The notes beneath the pieces were generated by a model, which saw only the letters and a list, made by a program, of their open reading frames with translations, was not told the DNA's origin and did not search any database. 64,000 nucleotides of DNA. Origin: Maribellus luteus. GTDB taxonomy: Bacteria > Bacteroidota > Bacteroidia > Bacteroidales > Prolixibacteraceae. How positions within the stretch are numbered: position 1 is the first letter of the stretch; every line of letters begins with the position of its first letter. Position numbers and translations under genes: made by a program. Positions 26,388 through 35,383 of this stretch are shown piece by piece. Location: NCBI RefSeq assembly GCF_003576475.1, contig NZ_QWGR01000013.1:62001-126000 (forward strand). The letters run 5' to 3'.

Positions 26388-26409
26388 TCACAAATTGGTG
26401 TTACCTTTG
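26378..26409 (+). promoter_or_regulatory. Promoter of the toxin-antitoxin pair, near-leaderless
   Basis: GTTG (26378-26381), 20-base spacer, TACCTTTG (26402-26409). The antitoxin ATG is at 26417, so the predicted transcript starts at or within a few bases of the start codon. The promoter begins inside the pheT stop region. Confidence 0.55.
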
Positions 26410-26416
26410 TTTCAGA

Positions 26417-26647
26417 ATGAAAAACAGAGATTTTATCATAAAAAATACGATTCAGAAACTGAACCGTTTGCCGGATGAAAAACTTCCGGAAGTGGAAAAT
26501 TTTATCGATTTTCTTCTGGCTAAAATGGATGATGCGCTGCTAACTGAAGGAATCCAAGAATTAACTTCGGAGTCAAAAGCATTTAAGTATTTAGAACACG
26601 AAGAGAACCTGTACTCTGTTGAAGATCTGAAAGAAAAATACAAATGA
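26417..26647 (+). CDS. Probable antitoxin (DUF2281-like)
   Basis: A 76-residue acidic protein, KNTIQKLNRLPDEKLPEVENFIDFLLAK, then a C-terminal EHEENLYSVEDLKEKYK. The first half is the short helical pattern of DUF2281-type antitoxins (LPxxxxxEVxDFIDFLL). The second half would be the toxin-binding tail. It lies 46 bases before a MazF/PemK-type gene on the same strand, which is the main evidence for its role. Confidence 0.75.
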   Translation: MKNRDFIIKNTIQKLNRLPDEKLPEVENFIDFLLAKMDDALLTEGIQELTSESKAFKYLEHEENLYSVEDLKEKYK

Positions 26648-26693
26648 TGGCCCGACCCCGGGAATAGTGAACATTCTGTAAACATAAAGCAAC

Positions 26694-27014
26694 ATGCAAA
26701 AGGGTGACATAGTATTAATGCCTTTCCCGTTTTCGGATTTAACCGGAAAAAAACTACGACCGGCATTAATACTATGTTCCTCTCCGCTCGATATCACGGT
26801 TTGTTTCATTGCCACTCAATTTCAGTGGAGAGAAAAGCACGATATTGAAATAGCTCCCTCCCCCGCTAATGGCATAAAAAAAACTTCCTTAACCAGGGCC
26901 AGTAAATTTGCCACCATCGACAAAGATCTTGTCATTGGAAAATTGGGCGAGCTGGAATCGAATTACGTCCGACAGCTAAATCAAAACCTAATGGAGATTC
27001 TCCAGCTATCCTGA
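26694..27014 (+). CDS. MazF/PemK-type endoribonuclease toxin
   Basis: A 106-residue protein with the PemK fold signatures MQKGDIVLMPFPFSDLTGKK, RPALIL (Arg-Pro-Ala-Leu, residues about 22-27), the SLTRASKFATIDKDLVIGKL strand pair, then a C-terminal helix. MazF family toxins cut mRNA (or tRNA) at short motifs and are held inactive by the paired antitoxin. The EamA gene begins 2 bases after its stop, so it may be cotranscribed with the toxin. Confidence 0.88.
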   Translation: MQKGDIVLMPFPFSDLTGKKLRPALILCSSPLDITVCFIATQFQWREKHDIEIAPSPANGIKKTSLTRASKFATIDKDLVIGKLGELESNYVRQLNQNLMEILQLS

Positions 27015-27016
27015 TC

Positions 27017-27955
27017 ATGCAAAACCACACCAAAGGAATTATCTACGCGTCGATCACCGCCTTTTTCTGGGGGTTTCTGGCCATCGCATTAAAGGTTGCT
27101 GTTCGCAAGGTAGATCCGCCAACCATTGTTTGGTTCCGTTTTGTAATTGCATTTATTATGCTTGCGGCCTGGTTGATGATCAAAAACCGGTCATCGTTCC
27201 GGATTCTGGTGAAACCGCCCGTCCTGTTGATTGTGGCGGCCATTGCCTTGTCGTGGAACTACATGGGTTACATGCTCGGTATCCACCATACCACTCCGAG
27301 CAACGCGCAGCTTTTTATTCAAAGTGGCCCGCTTATCCTGGCTACGGCGGGTTTTGTTCTGTTCCGGGAAAAAGTCAGCAGAAACCAGATCATCGGATTT
27401 GCCATTGCTTTGGCAGGATTTTCGTTTTTTTACCACGATCAGCTAAGCGCTTTTTTCGACAGCCGCGGAGATTATCAAATCGGGATCCTTTTAACTGTTT
27501 CAGGCGCTGTGGCGTGGTCGGTTTATGCCATTCTGCAAAAGAAGCTGGTAGTCAATCATCCGGTGGATGCACTCAACCTGTTTTTGTTCGGTTTTCCCGC
27601 CATTGCTTACCTTCCTTTTGTTGATTTTCACTCGCTGATGCACCTGCACTGGTCGTGGTGGCTGCTGCTGGTATTTTTAGGAATGAATACCTTTATTGCC
27701 TATACCTGTGTGGCCAATGCACTCAAGTACACCGAAGCCAACAAAGTAAGCATTATACTGATTCTGAACCCGATGATTACGTTTATAACCATGGGCATTT
27801 TAACGGAGCTAAATGTATCGTGGATTCAACCCGAGCGTTTTTCTCCGCTCACTGCCGCAGGTGTTATACTTGTTTTCACCGGCGCCATTCTGGTAGTTCG
27901 GAAAGCGGGTAATAAAAGAGCGACCCAACAAACCCGTGGAGTTCAAGCAAAGTAA
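27017..27955 (+). CDS. EamA/RhaT-like DMT transporter
   Basis: A 312-residue protein with ten predicted helices in two EamA repeats. Signatures are ASITAFFWGFLAIALK, WFRFVIAFIMLAAWLM, TPSNAQLFIQSGPLILATAG and, in the second half, ILILNPMITFITMGILTELN. The substrate is unknown. Start is ATG 27017, two bases after the toxin stop. It is about 40 residues into a region with no terminator, so it could be transcribed from the toxin-antitoxin promoter. Confidence 0.88.
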   Translation: MQNHTKGIIYASITAFFWGFLAIALKVAVRKVDPPTIVWFRFVIAFIMLAAWLMIKNRSSFRILVKPPVLLIVAAIALSWNYMGYMLGIHHTTPSNAQLFIQSGPLILATAGFVLFREKVSRNQIIGFAIALAGFSFFYHDQLSAFFDSRGDYQIGILLTVSGAVAWSVYAILQKKLVVNHPVDALNLFLFGFPAIAYLPFVDFHSLMHLHWSWWLLLVFLGMNTFIAYTCVANALKYTEANKVSIILILNPMITFITMGILTELNVSWIQPERFSPLTAAGVILVFTGAILVVRKAGNKRATQQTRGVQAK

Positions 27956-28228
27956 GAGTTTTTCAGAAGCAACGATTCTACGCAGAACCAGTGTTGTGCC
28001 GTGTTCTTCCCGCTTAAAATGAAGCATATGAGTAACACTACCAGCACAAACTTTGCAAAATATTTTACGAAAAAATCAATCCATATTAATAAGTTTCAAA
28101 AACGGGGTTTCATCATTAAATTTTTAGAACTAGCTTTGCAGCAAGAATATTCATTTCGGTATACAATTTCAAAGGACAGTTTAAAAGCTTTTTTTAAGAG
28201 GTAAACCGGAATACCTAACGAACCAAAG

Positions 28229-28831
28229 TTGCCTGAAAGTAATTCAAATATTCAGTCATTGGAGTTCCTGTTGTTCAAAGCAGGAAATGCCCAGGTGTTT
28301 GAGAAAATTTTCAAAACCAATTACAACAAAGTCACGGGTTTTTGCAACCAGTTTATCTTTGATCTGGACAAATCAAAAAGCATTGCCCAGGAGTCGTTTC
28401 TGAAACTTTGGATAAACCGGGAAAAAGTGGAAACCGCAAACGGCATTTATTCTTTTCTGTATACTGCTGCCCGGACAGAGTGCCTGAATTACCTGCGCCA
28501 CAAAAACATTGAAGGGAAATACCACCAAAAGAGCATCGAAGAAAAGGAATACCTTCTTTCACACGATATTTTAGAATCCTTTCAGTTGAATGAAATGGAA
28601 TTTTCGGAATTGGAAGAAGCCATAAAAAAAGCCATTGAAGAACTGCCCGAAAGATGCAGGGAAGTATTTATAAAAAGCCGCTTCGAAGGGAAGAAAAACA
28701 GGGAAATATCGGAGGAATTGGGCATCGCCCTTAAATCGGTTGAAACCAATATGACACGGGCCCTGAAGTTTCTGCGAAAAAGCCTTTCGGAATACCTGAC
28801 AATCCTGATCGCGTTGTTACTTAATTTGTAA
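28229..28831 (+). CDS. ECF-type sigma factor of the PUL
   Basis: A 200-residue Bacteroidota ECF sigma (Bacteroides expansion family type). Region 2 has FEKIFKTNYNKVTGFCNQFI then SIAQESFLKLWINRE; region 4 has LPERCREVFIKSRFEGKKNR then EISEELGIALKSVETNMTRA. The apparent start is TTG, with no in-frame ATG before region 2. It is followed 138 bases on by a FecR anti-sigma gene and then SusC/SusD, the regular cell-surface-signalling layout. It probably drives the PUL when its glycan binds the SusC STN domain (known for the family, inferred here). Confidence 0.9.
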   Translation: MPESNSNIQSLEFLLFKAGNAQVFEKIFKTNYNKVTGFCNQFIFDLDKSKSIAQESFLKLWINREKVETANGIYSFLYTAARTECLNYLRHKNIEGKYHQKSIEEKEYLLSHDILESFQLNEMEFSELEEAIKKAIEELPERCREVFIKSRFEGKKNREISEELGIALKSVETNMTRALKFLRKSLSEYLTILIALLLNL

Positions 28832-28969
28832 GAACCACCCCAGCGCTCCTTCTTTAAATCACTAAAAACCAATGCATTTGAAAATAACAGCAAAAAATAT
28901 TGAAAAAAATAATCAATCAATACGGGGTATACGCCGGGTTGAGTGTACAATAAATAACAGACCAGCAAT

Positions 28970-29950
28970 ATGGATTACAATACCATCATAAAATACTTAC
29001 AGGGACTTGCTTCGGCCGACGAAAAGCAGCAGTTTTTTGCCTGGCTGGAAGAAGATCCGGCCAACAAAAAAGAATTTGCCGAATTAAAAAAGATATGGGC
29101 ACTTACCGAGAAAGGCAAAGAGGATGAAAACTCGGCTTATTTACAGTTTCGGCAAAACGAAAACAGGAAGAACAGACGCACCGGATTGTTTAAGGTATTT
29201 AAACAGGCAGCTGCCGTTATCCTGCTGGTTGGACTGGGAGCCGTTTCTGCTCAGTTGCTGAAAAACACCGAAAAGGAACAGGAAATATATGTCGCCAGCT
29301 ACAGTGTGAAAGCGCCGCTTGGGCAAATGACCAACCTTGAACTGCCCGATGGCACCATGGTGGTGTTAAACTCGGGAAGTACCATTAGCTACAAAAGCAA
29401 TTTTAGCTACGGAAACCGCGAAGTTACTCTGGCAGGCGAGGCATTTTTTGATGTACAGAAAGACAAGGACTACCCTTTTGTGGTGAAAGCACCGCTTCTG
29501 GATATAAAGGTATACGGAACCTCGTTTAACATTGAAGCCTACCCCAGCGATGAAAGCTTTAGCGCCACTTTGGTGGAAGGCAGCGTGAGTATTTTAAATA
29601 AGCACGGCGACGAGCTAAGCATGTTAAAACCCGGAGAAAACGCCAGTATGAACCAGCTGGATAAACAGCTGGTGATAAAAGAGGTAAATACCGAAATATA
29701 CACCTCGTGGAAAAAAGGACTGATTACTTTCAGAAGCGAAAAGCTGGAGGACATTGCCAAAAGACTTGAGCGCTGGTACAATGTGGAAATTGTGATTCGT
29801 GACGAAAAGCTAAAACAGGAGCGCTACTTTGGAACCATATTGAAAAACAAACCCATCGACCAGATATTGGAAGTATTTAAACTGACCACTTCGCTGGAAT
29901 ACGAAATTATCCCCCGGGCCAACCAACCAACATTGATTTACTGGAACTAA
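28970..29950 (+). CDS. FecR family anti-sigma factor
   Basis: A 326-residue single-pass inner-membrane protein. The N-terminal cytoplasmic part (1-75, LQGLASADEKQQFFAWLEED) binds the sigma factor. A membrane helix lies at about 77-97 (AAAVILLVGLGAVSAQLL). The periplasmic FecR domain (about 113-215) has LPDGTMVVLNSGSTISYKSN, VTLAGEAFFDVQKD and VYGTSFNIEAY, and a DUF4974 (secretin-like) domain closes the chain (about 250-320, ITFRSEKLEDIAKRLERWYN). The STN domain on the neighbouring SusC is the expected partner. Confidence 0.93.
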   Translation: MDYNTIIKYLQGLASADEKQQFFAWLEEDPANKKEFAELKKIWALTEKGKEDENSAYLQFRQNENRKNRRTGLFKVFKQAAAVILLVGLGAVSAQLLKNTEKEQEIYVASYSVKAPLGQMTNLELPDGTMVVLNSGSTISYKSNFSYGNREVTLAGEAFFDVQKDKDYPFVVKAPLLDIKVYGTSFNIEAYPSDESFSATLVEGSVSILNKHGDELSMLKPGENASMNQLDKQLVIKEVNTEIYTSWKKGLITFRSEKLEDIAKRLERWYNVEIVIRDEKLKQERYFGTILKNKPIDQILEVFKLTTSLEYEIIPRANQPTLIYWN

Positions 29951-30014
29951 AAACAATATTTGATTAAACCGAAAATACCTGCTTATGAAAAGAACGAATA
30001 CGTCCTAAAAGAAA

Positions 30015-30047
30015 CAGACCGAAAATACTGGCTATATTTTCAGTCTG
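30015..30047. repeat. Hairpin in the leader upstream of susC
   Basis: CAGACCGAAAATA (30015-30027) pairs with TATATTTTCAGTCTG (30033-30047) with one mismatch around a CTGGC loop. It sits between fecR and the susC start and has no clear T-run. It may separate regulatory from structural transcripts. Confidence 0.5.
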
Positions 30048-30129
30048 CTCAAAAAGGTTTGTGCGCCAACACAAACCAATCATGATAAACAATGCTATCG
30101 CAAGCAAATCATTTACCAAAAACAAATTT

Positions 30130-33100
30130 ATGAAAAAAAGTAACATTGCCACGAAAAGGCAAGGGCAAATTAAACTATTGAGGATTATGAAGATAACGGC
30201 GATTCTTCTTTTTGTTTTCACTTTCCAATCCTTTGCGAGTTCTTATGCACAATCTACCAAGTTAAACCTGTCGATGGAGGGAATAACTTTTGAAGAATTC
30301 ATTGAAGAAGTGGAATCAAAAACTGAGTTCTTTTTCATGCTACGTTATGACGAAGACATTCTGGACAAGAAAATAGATGTAATATGCAAGGATGCACAAA
30401 TTTCGGATATCCTTGACGACATACTGAAAAATACCGGGTACAGCTACAGCATTATCGACAAATACATTGCTATTTCAAGAAAACAAGCTGACCTTAAAGG
30501 CCTGCAGCAATCAAGAATATCGGGTACAGTAACCGATAACGAAGGCCTGCCACTTCCCGGTGTTACCGTGTTAATCAAAGGGACAACAACCGGTACTATT
30601 TCTGACTTTGAAGGAAAATACGTACTTGCAGACGTGCCTGCAGAAGCAGTTTTAGTGTTCTCGTTTGTGGGCATGAAAACCCAGGAGATTGTACACGGTA
30701 ATCAAACTACAATTGATGTGAAATTGCTGGAAGATGCCATCGGTTTGGAAGAGGTAGTAGCCATTGGTTACGGTACTCAAAAGAAAGTAAACCTTACCGG
30801 TGCTATTTCCAATGTAACCGCAAAAGAACTGGACGCCCGTCCGATTACCAACATGTCGGGTGCACTTTCAGGCTTGGCAACGGGTGTTTACGTATCACAA
30901 GGCGACGGCCAGCCGGGTAAAGACGGTGCTACCATACGCATTCGTGGTGTAGGAACATTGAACGATTCCAACCCGCTTGTTTTGATTGACGGAATCGAAT
31001 CATCGATGGGCGACATCAATCCCAACGACGTTGAAAGTATTTCGGTATTGAAAGATGCCGCTTCATCAGCCATTTACGGTTCGAGAGCAGCAAACGGGGT
31101 TATCCTCATCACATCAAAAAAAGGCCAGGTGGGCCACTTAAAAGTTACCTACAGCGGTTATTACGGAGTTCAGTCGGTGACCAAGAAAAAAGACTACGTA
31201 ACAGACTTTGCGACCTACATGGAACTGGGGAATGAAGCATATGCCAATGTTGGCATGGCGCCTCTGTTTGCCCAATCGGAAATCGACCTGTGGAGAAGCT
31301 CACCCGATCCGGTTTTAACACCCAATGTTGACTGGGTGGACGTTTGGTTTGGCGATCCTGCTGCTTTGCAGTCGCATCACCTTGGTTTTTCGGGAGGAAC
31401 AGAAAAAACACGTTATAACTTTTCGTTGGGTTACCTCGATCAGAAAGGTATTACACCCGACACATGGGCCAAACGCTACAATTTCCGTATGAACTGGGAA
31501 GGTTCAATTTTCGACAACCTGAAAGTGGGAACCAACATGTCGGGTTCGTGGAAAGACCTGGAAGACCTTGACTGGGCCGAGATTTTCCATCAAATGCCGG
31601 GTATTCCATACGAACGCAACGAAGACGGACGCTATGGTTACGCGCAGGCATTGGGAGCCGGAACGGTAAACAACCCAAGGGCCCAGTGGGAAAGCCGCAA
31701 TGATTACGAACGTCAGATTCGTTACCTGGGAAAATTTTATGCAAACTGGGAAATTCTGGAAGGCCTAACATTTTCTGAGAACATAGCGATTAACTACAAC
31801 AACCTGTCAAACCGTACTTTCCAGGGCGAGGTTGAATTGTGGAACTTTAGCGAAAACATGGTAATGCGGAAACTGGGAAATCCGGAAACAGCCAACAACA
31901 GCAACAACGAAAACTTTACGGTTACCAACTACAGTACCCTGAATTATACCAATACCTTTAGAGAAAACCACAACCTGAATGTACTGGCGGGTTTTAGTTA
32001 CGAAGACTACCGCCTTGACAAGTTTGGCGCAAGCATCCAGGAATTTCATAACAACGAATTGCAGGTGCTGGACGCAGGTCTGGAAAATCCGCAGGTAAGC
32101 GGTACGGCCAGTGAATGGACACTGATGTCGTGGTTCGGTCGTTTGAATTATGATTTCAAAGGCAAATACTTATTTGAAGCCAACATTCGTTACGACGGAT
32201 CATCACGCTTCAGACAAGGTAATAAATGGGGAGCTTTTCCTTCATTCTCTGCCGGCTGGCGTATTTCGGAAGAAGATTTTATGAACGACATTAGCTGGTT
32301 AGACAACCTGAAACTTCGTGCTTCGTGGGGAAAACTGGGGAACCAGAATATTATGCTGGGTGGTAATCCGAATTATTATCCTTACCAAACAGTTTACTCG
32401 CTCGGGCAAAACTATACCATGGGTGGTAGTGTAACCTCTGGTATTGCATCCACTGCAGTTGTAAATTCGGACATTGTATGGGAAAGCACAACCACAACCA
32501 ACATTGGTGTTGATGCTACCCTGTTTGGGAAATTGAGTGTAACAGCCGAATACTACAGCCGCTTAACCGATGGAATTCTGATCGGTATGCAGATACCCAA
32601 AACAATGGGTAACAAAACCAATCCAGTGGTAAACCTGGCCGAAGTGAAAAACTACGGATGGGAATTAAGCGCCAATTATCAGGACAAGCTGGGGGATTTG
32701 AATTACTCGCTTGGTTTTAACATCAGTAACGTAAACAACGAAGTAACCAAATACCAGGGCGAAGTACGTTCAGGAGGTAACTTTGTAACCTGGGAAGGAC
32801 ACCCTTACCAGTCGATGTACGGTTATGTTTCTGAAGGCATCATCCGCACGCAGGAAGAACTGGATGCATTAAATGCCAAAGCCAAAGAATTATCGGGTAA
32901 CGACAAAGCTTACTTCATTACCAACAAAACACGTCCCGGCGACTTAAAATACAAAGACCTGGATGGCAACGGAGTAATCGACAGCAACGACCGCGAAATT
33001 ATCGGGAACACCATTCCAAAATACACCTATGGTATTTCGCTGGGATTGACATACAAAGGTTTGGATTTCAATGCGCTTCTTCAGGGAGTTGCCGGCCGCG

Positions 33101-33513
33101 ATTCGTACCTCGAAGGCGTTGGGATATTCCCGATGGGTATTAACGGCGACCGCGGACAAATTCCATCCGAATGGCTTACCGATCGCTACATCCCGGAAGA
33201 TCAATCAACCTGGCAAACAGCTACCTTGCCACGTATCGTAAACATTGGCAGCCACCAGGATAACTACAGGTTCTCAACTTTCTGGAAACAGGACGCTTCG
33301 TTCCTGCGTGTAAAATCGGTACAACTGGGATACACCGTTCCGAATACAAAGGCAGTTGGTGTCGACAGGATTCGCCTGTATGTAAGCGGCGAAAACCTGT
33401 TCACATTCACCAAATTCGATGGCTACGATCCTGAAAGAGGTGCAACAGCAACCGGTATTACACAATATCCGCTGCAGAAAACAATTTCACTGGGAACACA
33501 AATTACATTTTAA
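30130..33513 (+). CDS. SusC-like TonB-dependent outer-membrane transporter with STN signalling domain
   Basis: 1127 residues from ATG 30130. A signal peptide (to about 41, ILLFVFTFQSFASSYAQ) is followed by an STN domain (about 42-118, LNLSMEGITFEEFIEEVESK), a CarboxypepD_reg-like domain (about 128-190, ISGTVTDNEGLPLPGVTVLI), a TonB plug (about 200-330, VAIGYGTQKKVNLTGAI, IRIRGVGTLNDSNPLVLIDG) and the 22-strand barrel ending LQKTISLGTQITF. It imports oligosaccharides bound by SusD. The STN domain is found only in SusC proteins that signal to FecR-type anti-sigmas, matching the two upstream genes. An upstream GTG start at 30061 would add 23 residues before the signal and is less likely. Confidence 0.95.
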   Translation: MKKSNIATKRQGQIKLLRIMKITAILLFVFTFQSFASSYAQSTKLNLSMEGITFEEFIEEVESKTEFFFMLRYDEDILDKKIDVICKDAQISDILDDILKNTGYSYSIIDKYIAISRKQADLKGLQQSRISGTVTDNEGLPLPGVTVLIKGTTTGTISDFEGKYVLADVPAEAVLVFSFVGMKTQEIVHGNQTTIDVKLLEDAIGLEEVVAIGYGTQKKVNLTGAISNVTAKELDARPITNMSGALSGLATGVYVSQGDGQPGKDGATIRIRGVGTLNDSNPLVLIDGIESSMGDINPNDVESISVLKDAASSAIYGSRAANGVILITSKKGQVGHLKVTYSGYYGVQSVTKKKDYVTDFATYMELGNEAYANVGMAPLFAQSEIDLWRSSPDPVLTPNVDWVDVWFGDPAALQSHHLGFSGGTEKTRYNFSLGYLDQKGITPDTWAKRYNFRMNWEGSIFDNLKVGTNMSGSWKDLEDLDWAEIFHQMPGIPYERNEDGRYGYAQALGAGTVNNPRAQWESRNDYERQIRYLGKFYANWEILEGLTFSENIAINYNNLSNRTFQGEVELWNFSENMVMRKLGNPETANNSNNENFTVTNYSTLNYTNTFRENHNLNVLAGFSYEDYRLDKFGASIQEFHNNELQVLDAGLENPQVSGTASEWTLMSWFGRLNYDFKGKYLFEANIRYDGSSRFRQGNKWGAFPSFSAGWRISEEDFMNDISWLDNLKLRASWGKLGNQNIMLGGNPNYYPYQTVYSLGQNYTMGGSVTSGIASTAVVNSDIVWESTTTTNIGVDATLFGKLSVTAEYYSRLTDGILIGMQIPKTMGNKTNPVVNLAEVKNYGWELSANYQDKLGDLNYSLGFNISNVNNEVTKYQGEVRSGGNFVTWEGHPYQSMYGYVSEGIIRTQEELDALNAKAKELSGNDKAYFITNKTRPGDLKYKDLDGNGVIDSNDREIIGNTIPKYTYGISLGLTYKGLDFNALLQGVAGRDSYLEGVGIFPMGINGDRGQIPSEWLTDRYIPEDQSTWQTATLPRIVNIGSHQDNYRFSTFWKQDASFLRVKSVQLGYTVPNTKAVGVDRIRLYVSGENLFTFTKFDGYDPERGATATGITQYPLQKTISLGTQITF

Positions 33514-33531
33514 CAAAGGGAGGAAAGAACT

Positions 33532-35139
33532 ATGAAGATCAAGATATCACTATTGGCAGTTTTAGTAATGCTATTGGCGGCATGCGAAAATGTGCTTGAC
33601 AAACAACCCCTGGACAAAATTTCTGAAGCTACTTTCTGGCTCTCGCCTGCCGATGCCGAAGCCGGGATACAAGCCTGTTACGATGCGCTGCAATGCGTTG
33701 GAACAAGCAAAAACCTGAGTTATGAACTTTGGGGAATGATGGATTGCTTTACGCCGTTGGCTCATGCACGCGACGGCGGAAGATTTCAGATTGCCAGTGG
33801 CACCTTCGACCCCAGTAATGCGGTTGTGGCCGAGGTATGGGCGTCAGCCTACAGGGGTGTTGTGCGTTGCAACGATTTTCTGATGCACATCGACGATATT
33901 CCGTTTGCCGATAACGAGGCAGGACGTAAAAGCAGGATGAAGGGTGAAGCTTCTTTTATGCGGGCTTTATACTACTACCAATTGACCTTGATTTTTGGAG
34001 ACGTTCCGCTTATCCTCGAGATACAGAACGTTTCGGAAGCAATGGTTGAACGCACACCGCAGGCCCAGGTAATTCAGGCCATTTACGATGATTTGGATGT
34101 AGCCATCAACTCACTTCCTGAAAGCTATTCGGGAAGCGACATTGCCCGTGCATCCAAAGGTGCTGCCCTTACGCTGAAAACAAAAGTTCAGTTGCTCGAA
34201 GAAGATTTTGCCGGTGCTGCTATCAGTGCGAAAGCCGTTATCGACAGCGATGTTTACACCTTGCAGCCCAGTTTCCCCGATGTGTTTAACATGCAGAATG
34301 AAAACAACTCGGAAGTGATTTTCGACATCCAGTTTATTTCGTTTGTACAAGACGGTAACTGTTTTGATAAAATGTATGCCACCCGTGCACACTCATCGTG
34401 GGGATGGACCTGGATTCACCCTTCGCTGTGGTTGGTGGATAAATTCGAGCGCATCGATGAAAATCCGCAATACACCATTGAAGATGCCCGTATTCAGCCC
34501 GAGGTTTACAACTATTTCGAAGGCCGCGACCCACGTCTGGACTGGACAATTATTCGTCCGGGAGCCCATACTATCGGTGAAGGCAATGTTGACATGCTTT
34601 ACCCATACGGAGTTACAGGATACACACACAGCCGCACGGGTATGACCGTTCGCAAAACCATTATCGAAGGCGATGGAGGTATTGCTTACGACTCACCCAA
34701 CAACTGGATACTTTTCCGTTTGGCGGATGTATTGCTGATGTATGCCGAAGCAAAAACAGAAACACTTAGCGGAACCATTACCGATGCTTCGGTTTACGAT
34801 GCCATCAACGAGGTTCGTTCAAGAGCATCCGACAAGCTTCCGTTATACGAAGTTGGCTCACTTACCAAAGAAGAGATGATTGAAAACATACGCAACGAAA
34901 GCATTCGTGAGCTGGCAATGGAAGGCTGGTTGTACGCCCGTTTCAAACGTTGGGACTGGCTGAAGCTAAACGATGGCTTTAAGTTGATGGGAATGAAAAC
35001 CAACGGTGACATCTGTACTTTTGCCGATTCACCGATCCTTACCTGCCAGTATTTCGATTACCACAAATGGTGGCCTATCCCACAGCAGGAAAGAGAAATC
35101 AATCCGAATCTGACACAAAACCCGGGTTATCCGGAATAG
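33532..35139 (+). CDS. SusD/RagB-like starch-binding outer-membrane lipoprotein
   Basis: A 535-residue surface lipoprotein with lipobox LLAAC (Cys18) followed by DKQPLDKISEATFW, the usual SusD mature N-terminus. TPR-like helices (EASFMRALYYYQLTLIFGDV) and the C-terminal RagB segment (NWILFRLADVLLMYAEAKTE, ending INPNLTQNPGYPE) are present. It caps the SusC barrel and binds the glycan. It lies 18 bases after susC. Confidence 0.95.
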   Translation: MKIKISLLAVLVMLLAACENVLDKQPLDKISEATFWLSPADAEAGIQACYDALQCVGTSKNLSYELWGMMDCFTPLAHARDGGRFQIASGTFDPSNAVVAEVWASAYRGVVRCNDFLMHIDDIPFADNEAGRKSRMKGEASFMRALYYYQLTLIFGDVPLILEIQNVSEAMVERTPQAQVIQAIYDDLDVAINSLPESYSGSDIARASKGAALTLKTKVQLLEEDFAGAAISAKAVIDSDVYTLQPSFPDVFNMQNENNSEVIFDIQFISFVQDGNCFDKMYATRAHSSWGWTWIHPSLWLVDKFERIDENPQYTIEDARIQPEVYNYFEGRDPRLDWTIIRPGAHTIGEGNVDMLYPYGVTGYTHSRTGMTVRKTIIEGDGGIAYDSPNNWILFRLADVLLMYAEAKTETLSGTITDASVYDAINEVRSRASDKLPLYEVGSLTKEEMIENIRNESIRELAMEGWLYARFKRWDWLKLNDGFKLMGMKTNGDICTFADSPILTCQYFDYHKWWPIPQQEREINPNLTQNPGYPE

Positions 35140-35162
35140 TCTGGTTAAATAAGGCGTTATTC

Positions 35163-35188
35163 GAAAGGCTTCCGGTTGGAAGCCTTTC
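35163..35188 (+). terminator. Hairpin after susD
   Basis: GAAAGGCTTCC (35163-35173)/GGAAGCCTTTC (35178-35188) is a perfect 11-bp stem. It is followed by only a weak T-tract, so it may be a partial terminator or a stabilising hairpin that gives SusCD higher expression than the enzymes downstream. Confidence 0.6.
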
Positions 35189-35383
35189 GTTAACTTTCCT
35201 ATTCTGTGCTCCAATAGCATCGCCTGATTTGGAATATAAAACAGGCTCCTCTATTCCTGAAAACGGAATTACTCCTTCAGAGAAATAAGATGAAACATGT
35301 CAGCAGACTCGGAAACGATTGTGCTACGGACAAACTCTTCTGAAAACGATCAGCTTACCTCATCAATTACCAAATTTAAACAA

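Noticed and set aside
28001-28204. 67-residue plus-strand ORF upstream of the ECF sigma gene
   Set aside because: Low-complexity Lys/Phe-rich chain with no family and no promoter.
35297-35383. Longer N-terminus for the GH16 protein
   Set aside because: It would bury a clear signal peptide that starts at 35384.
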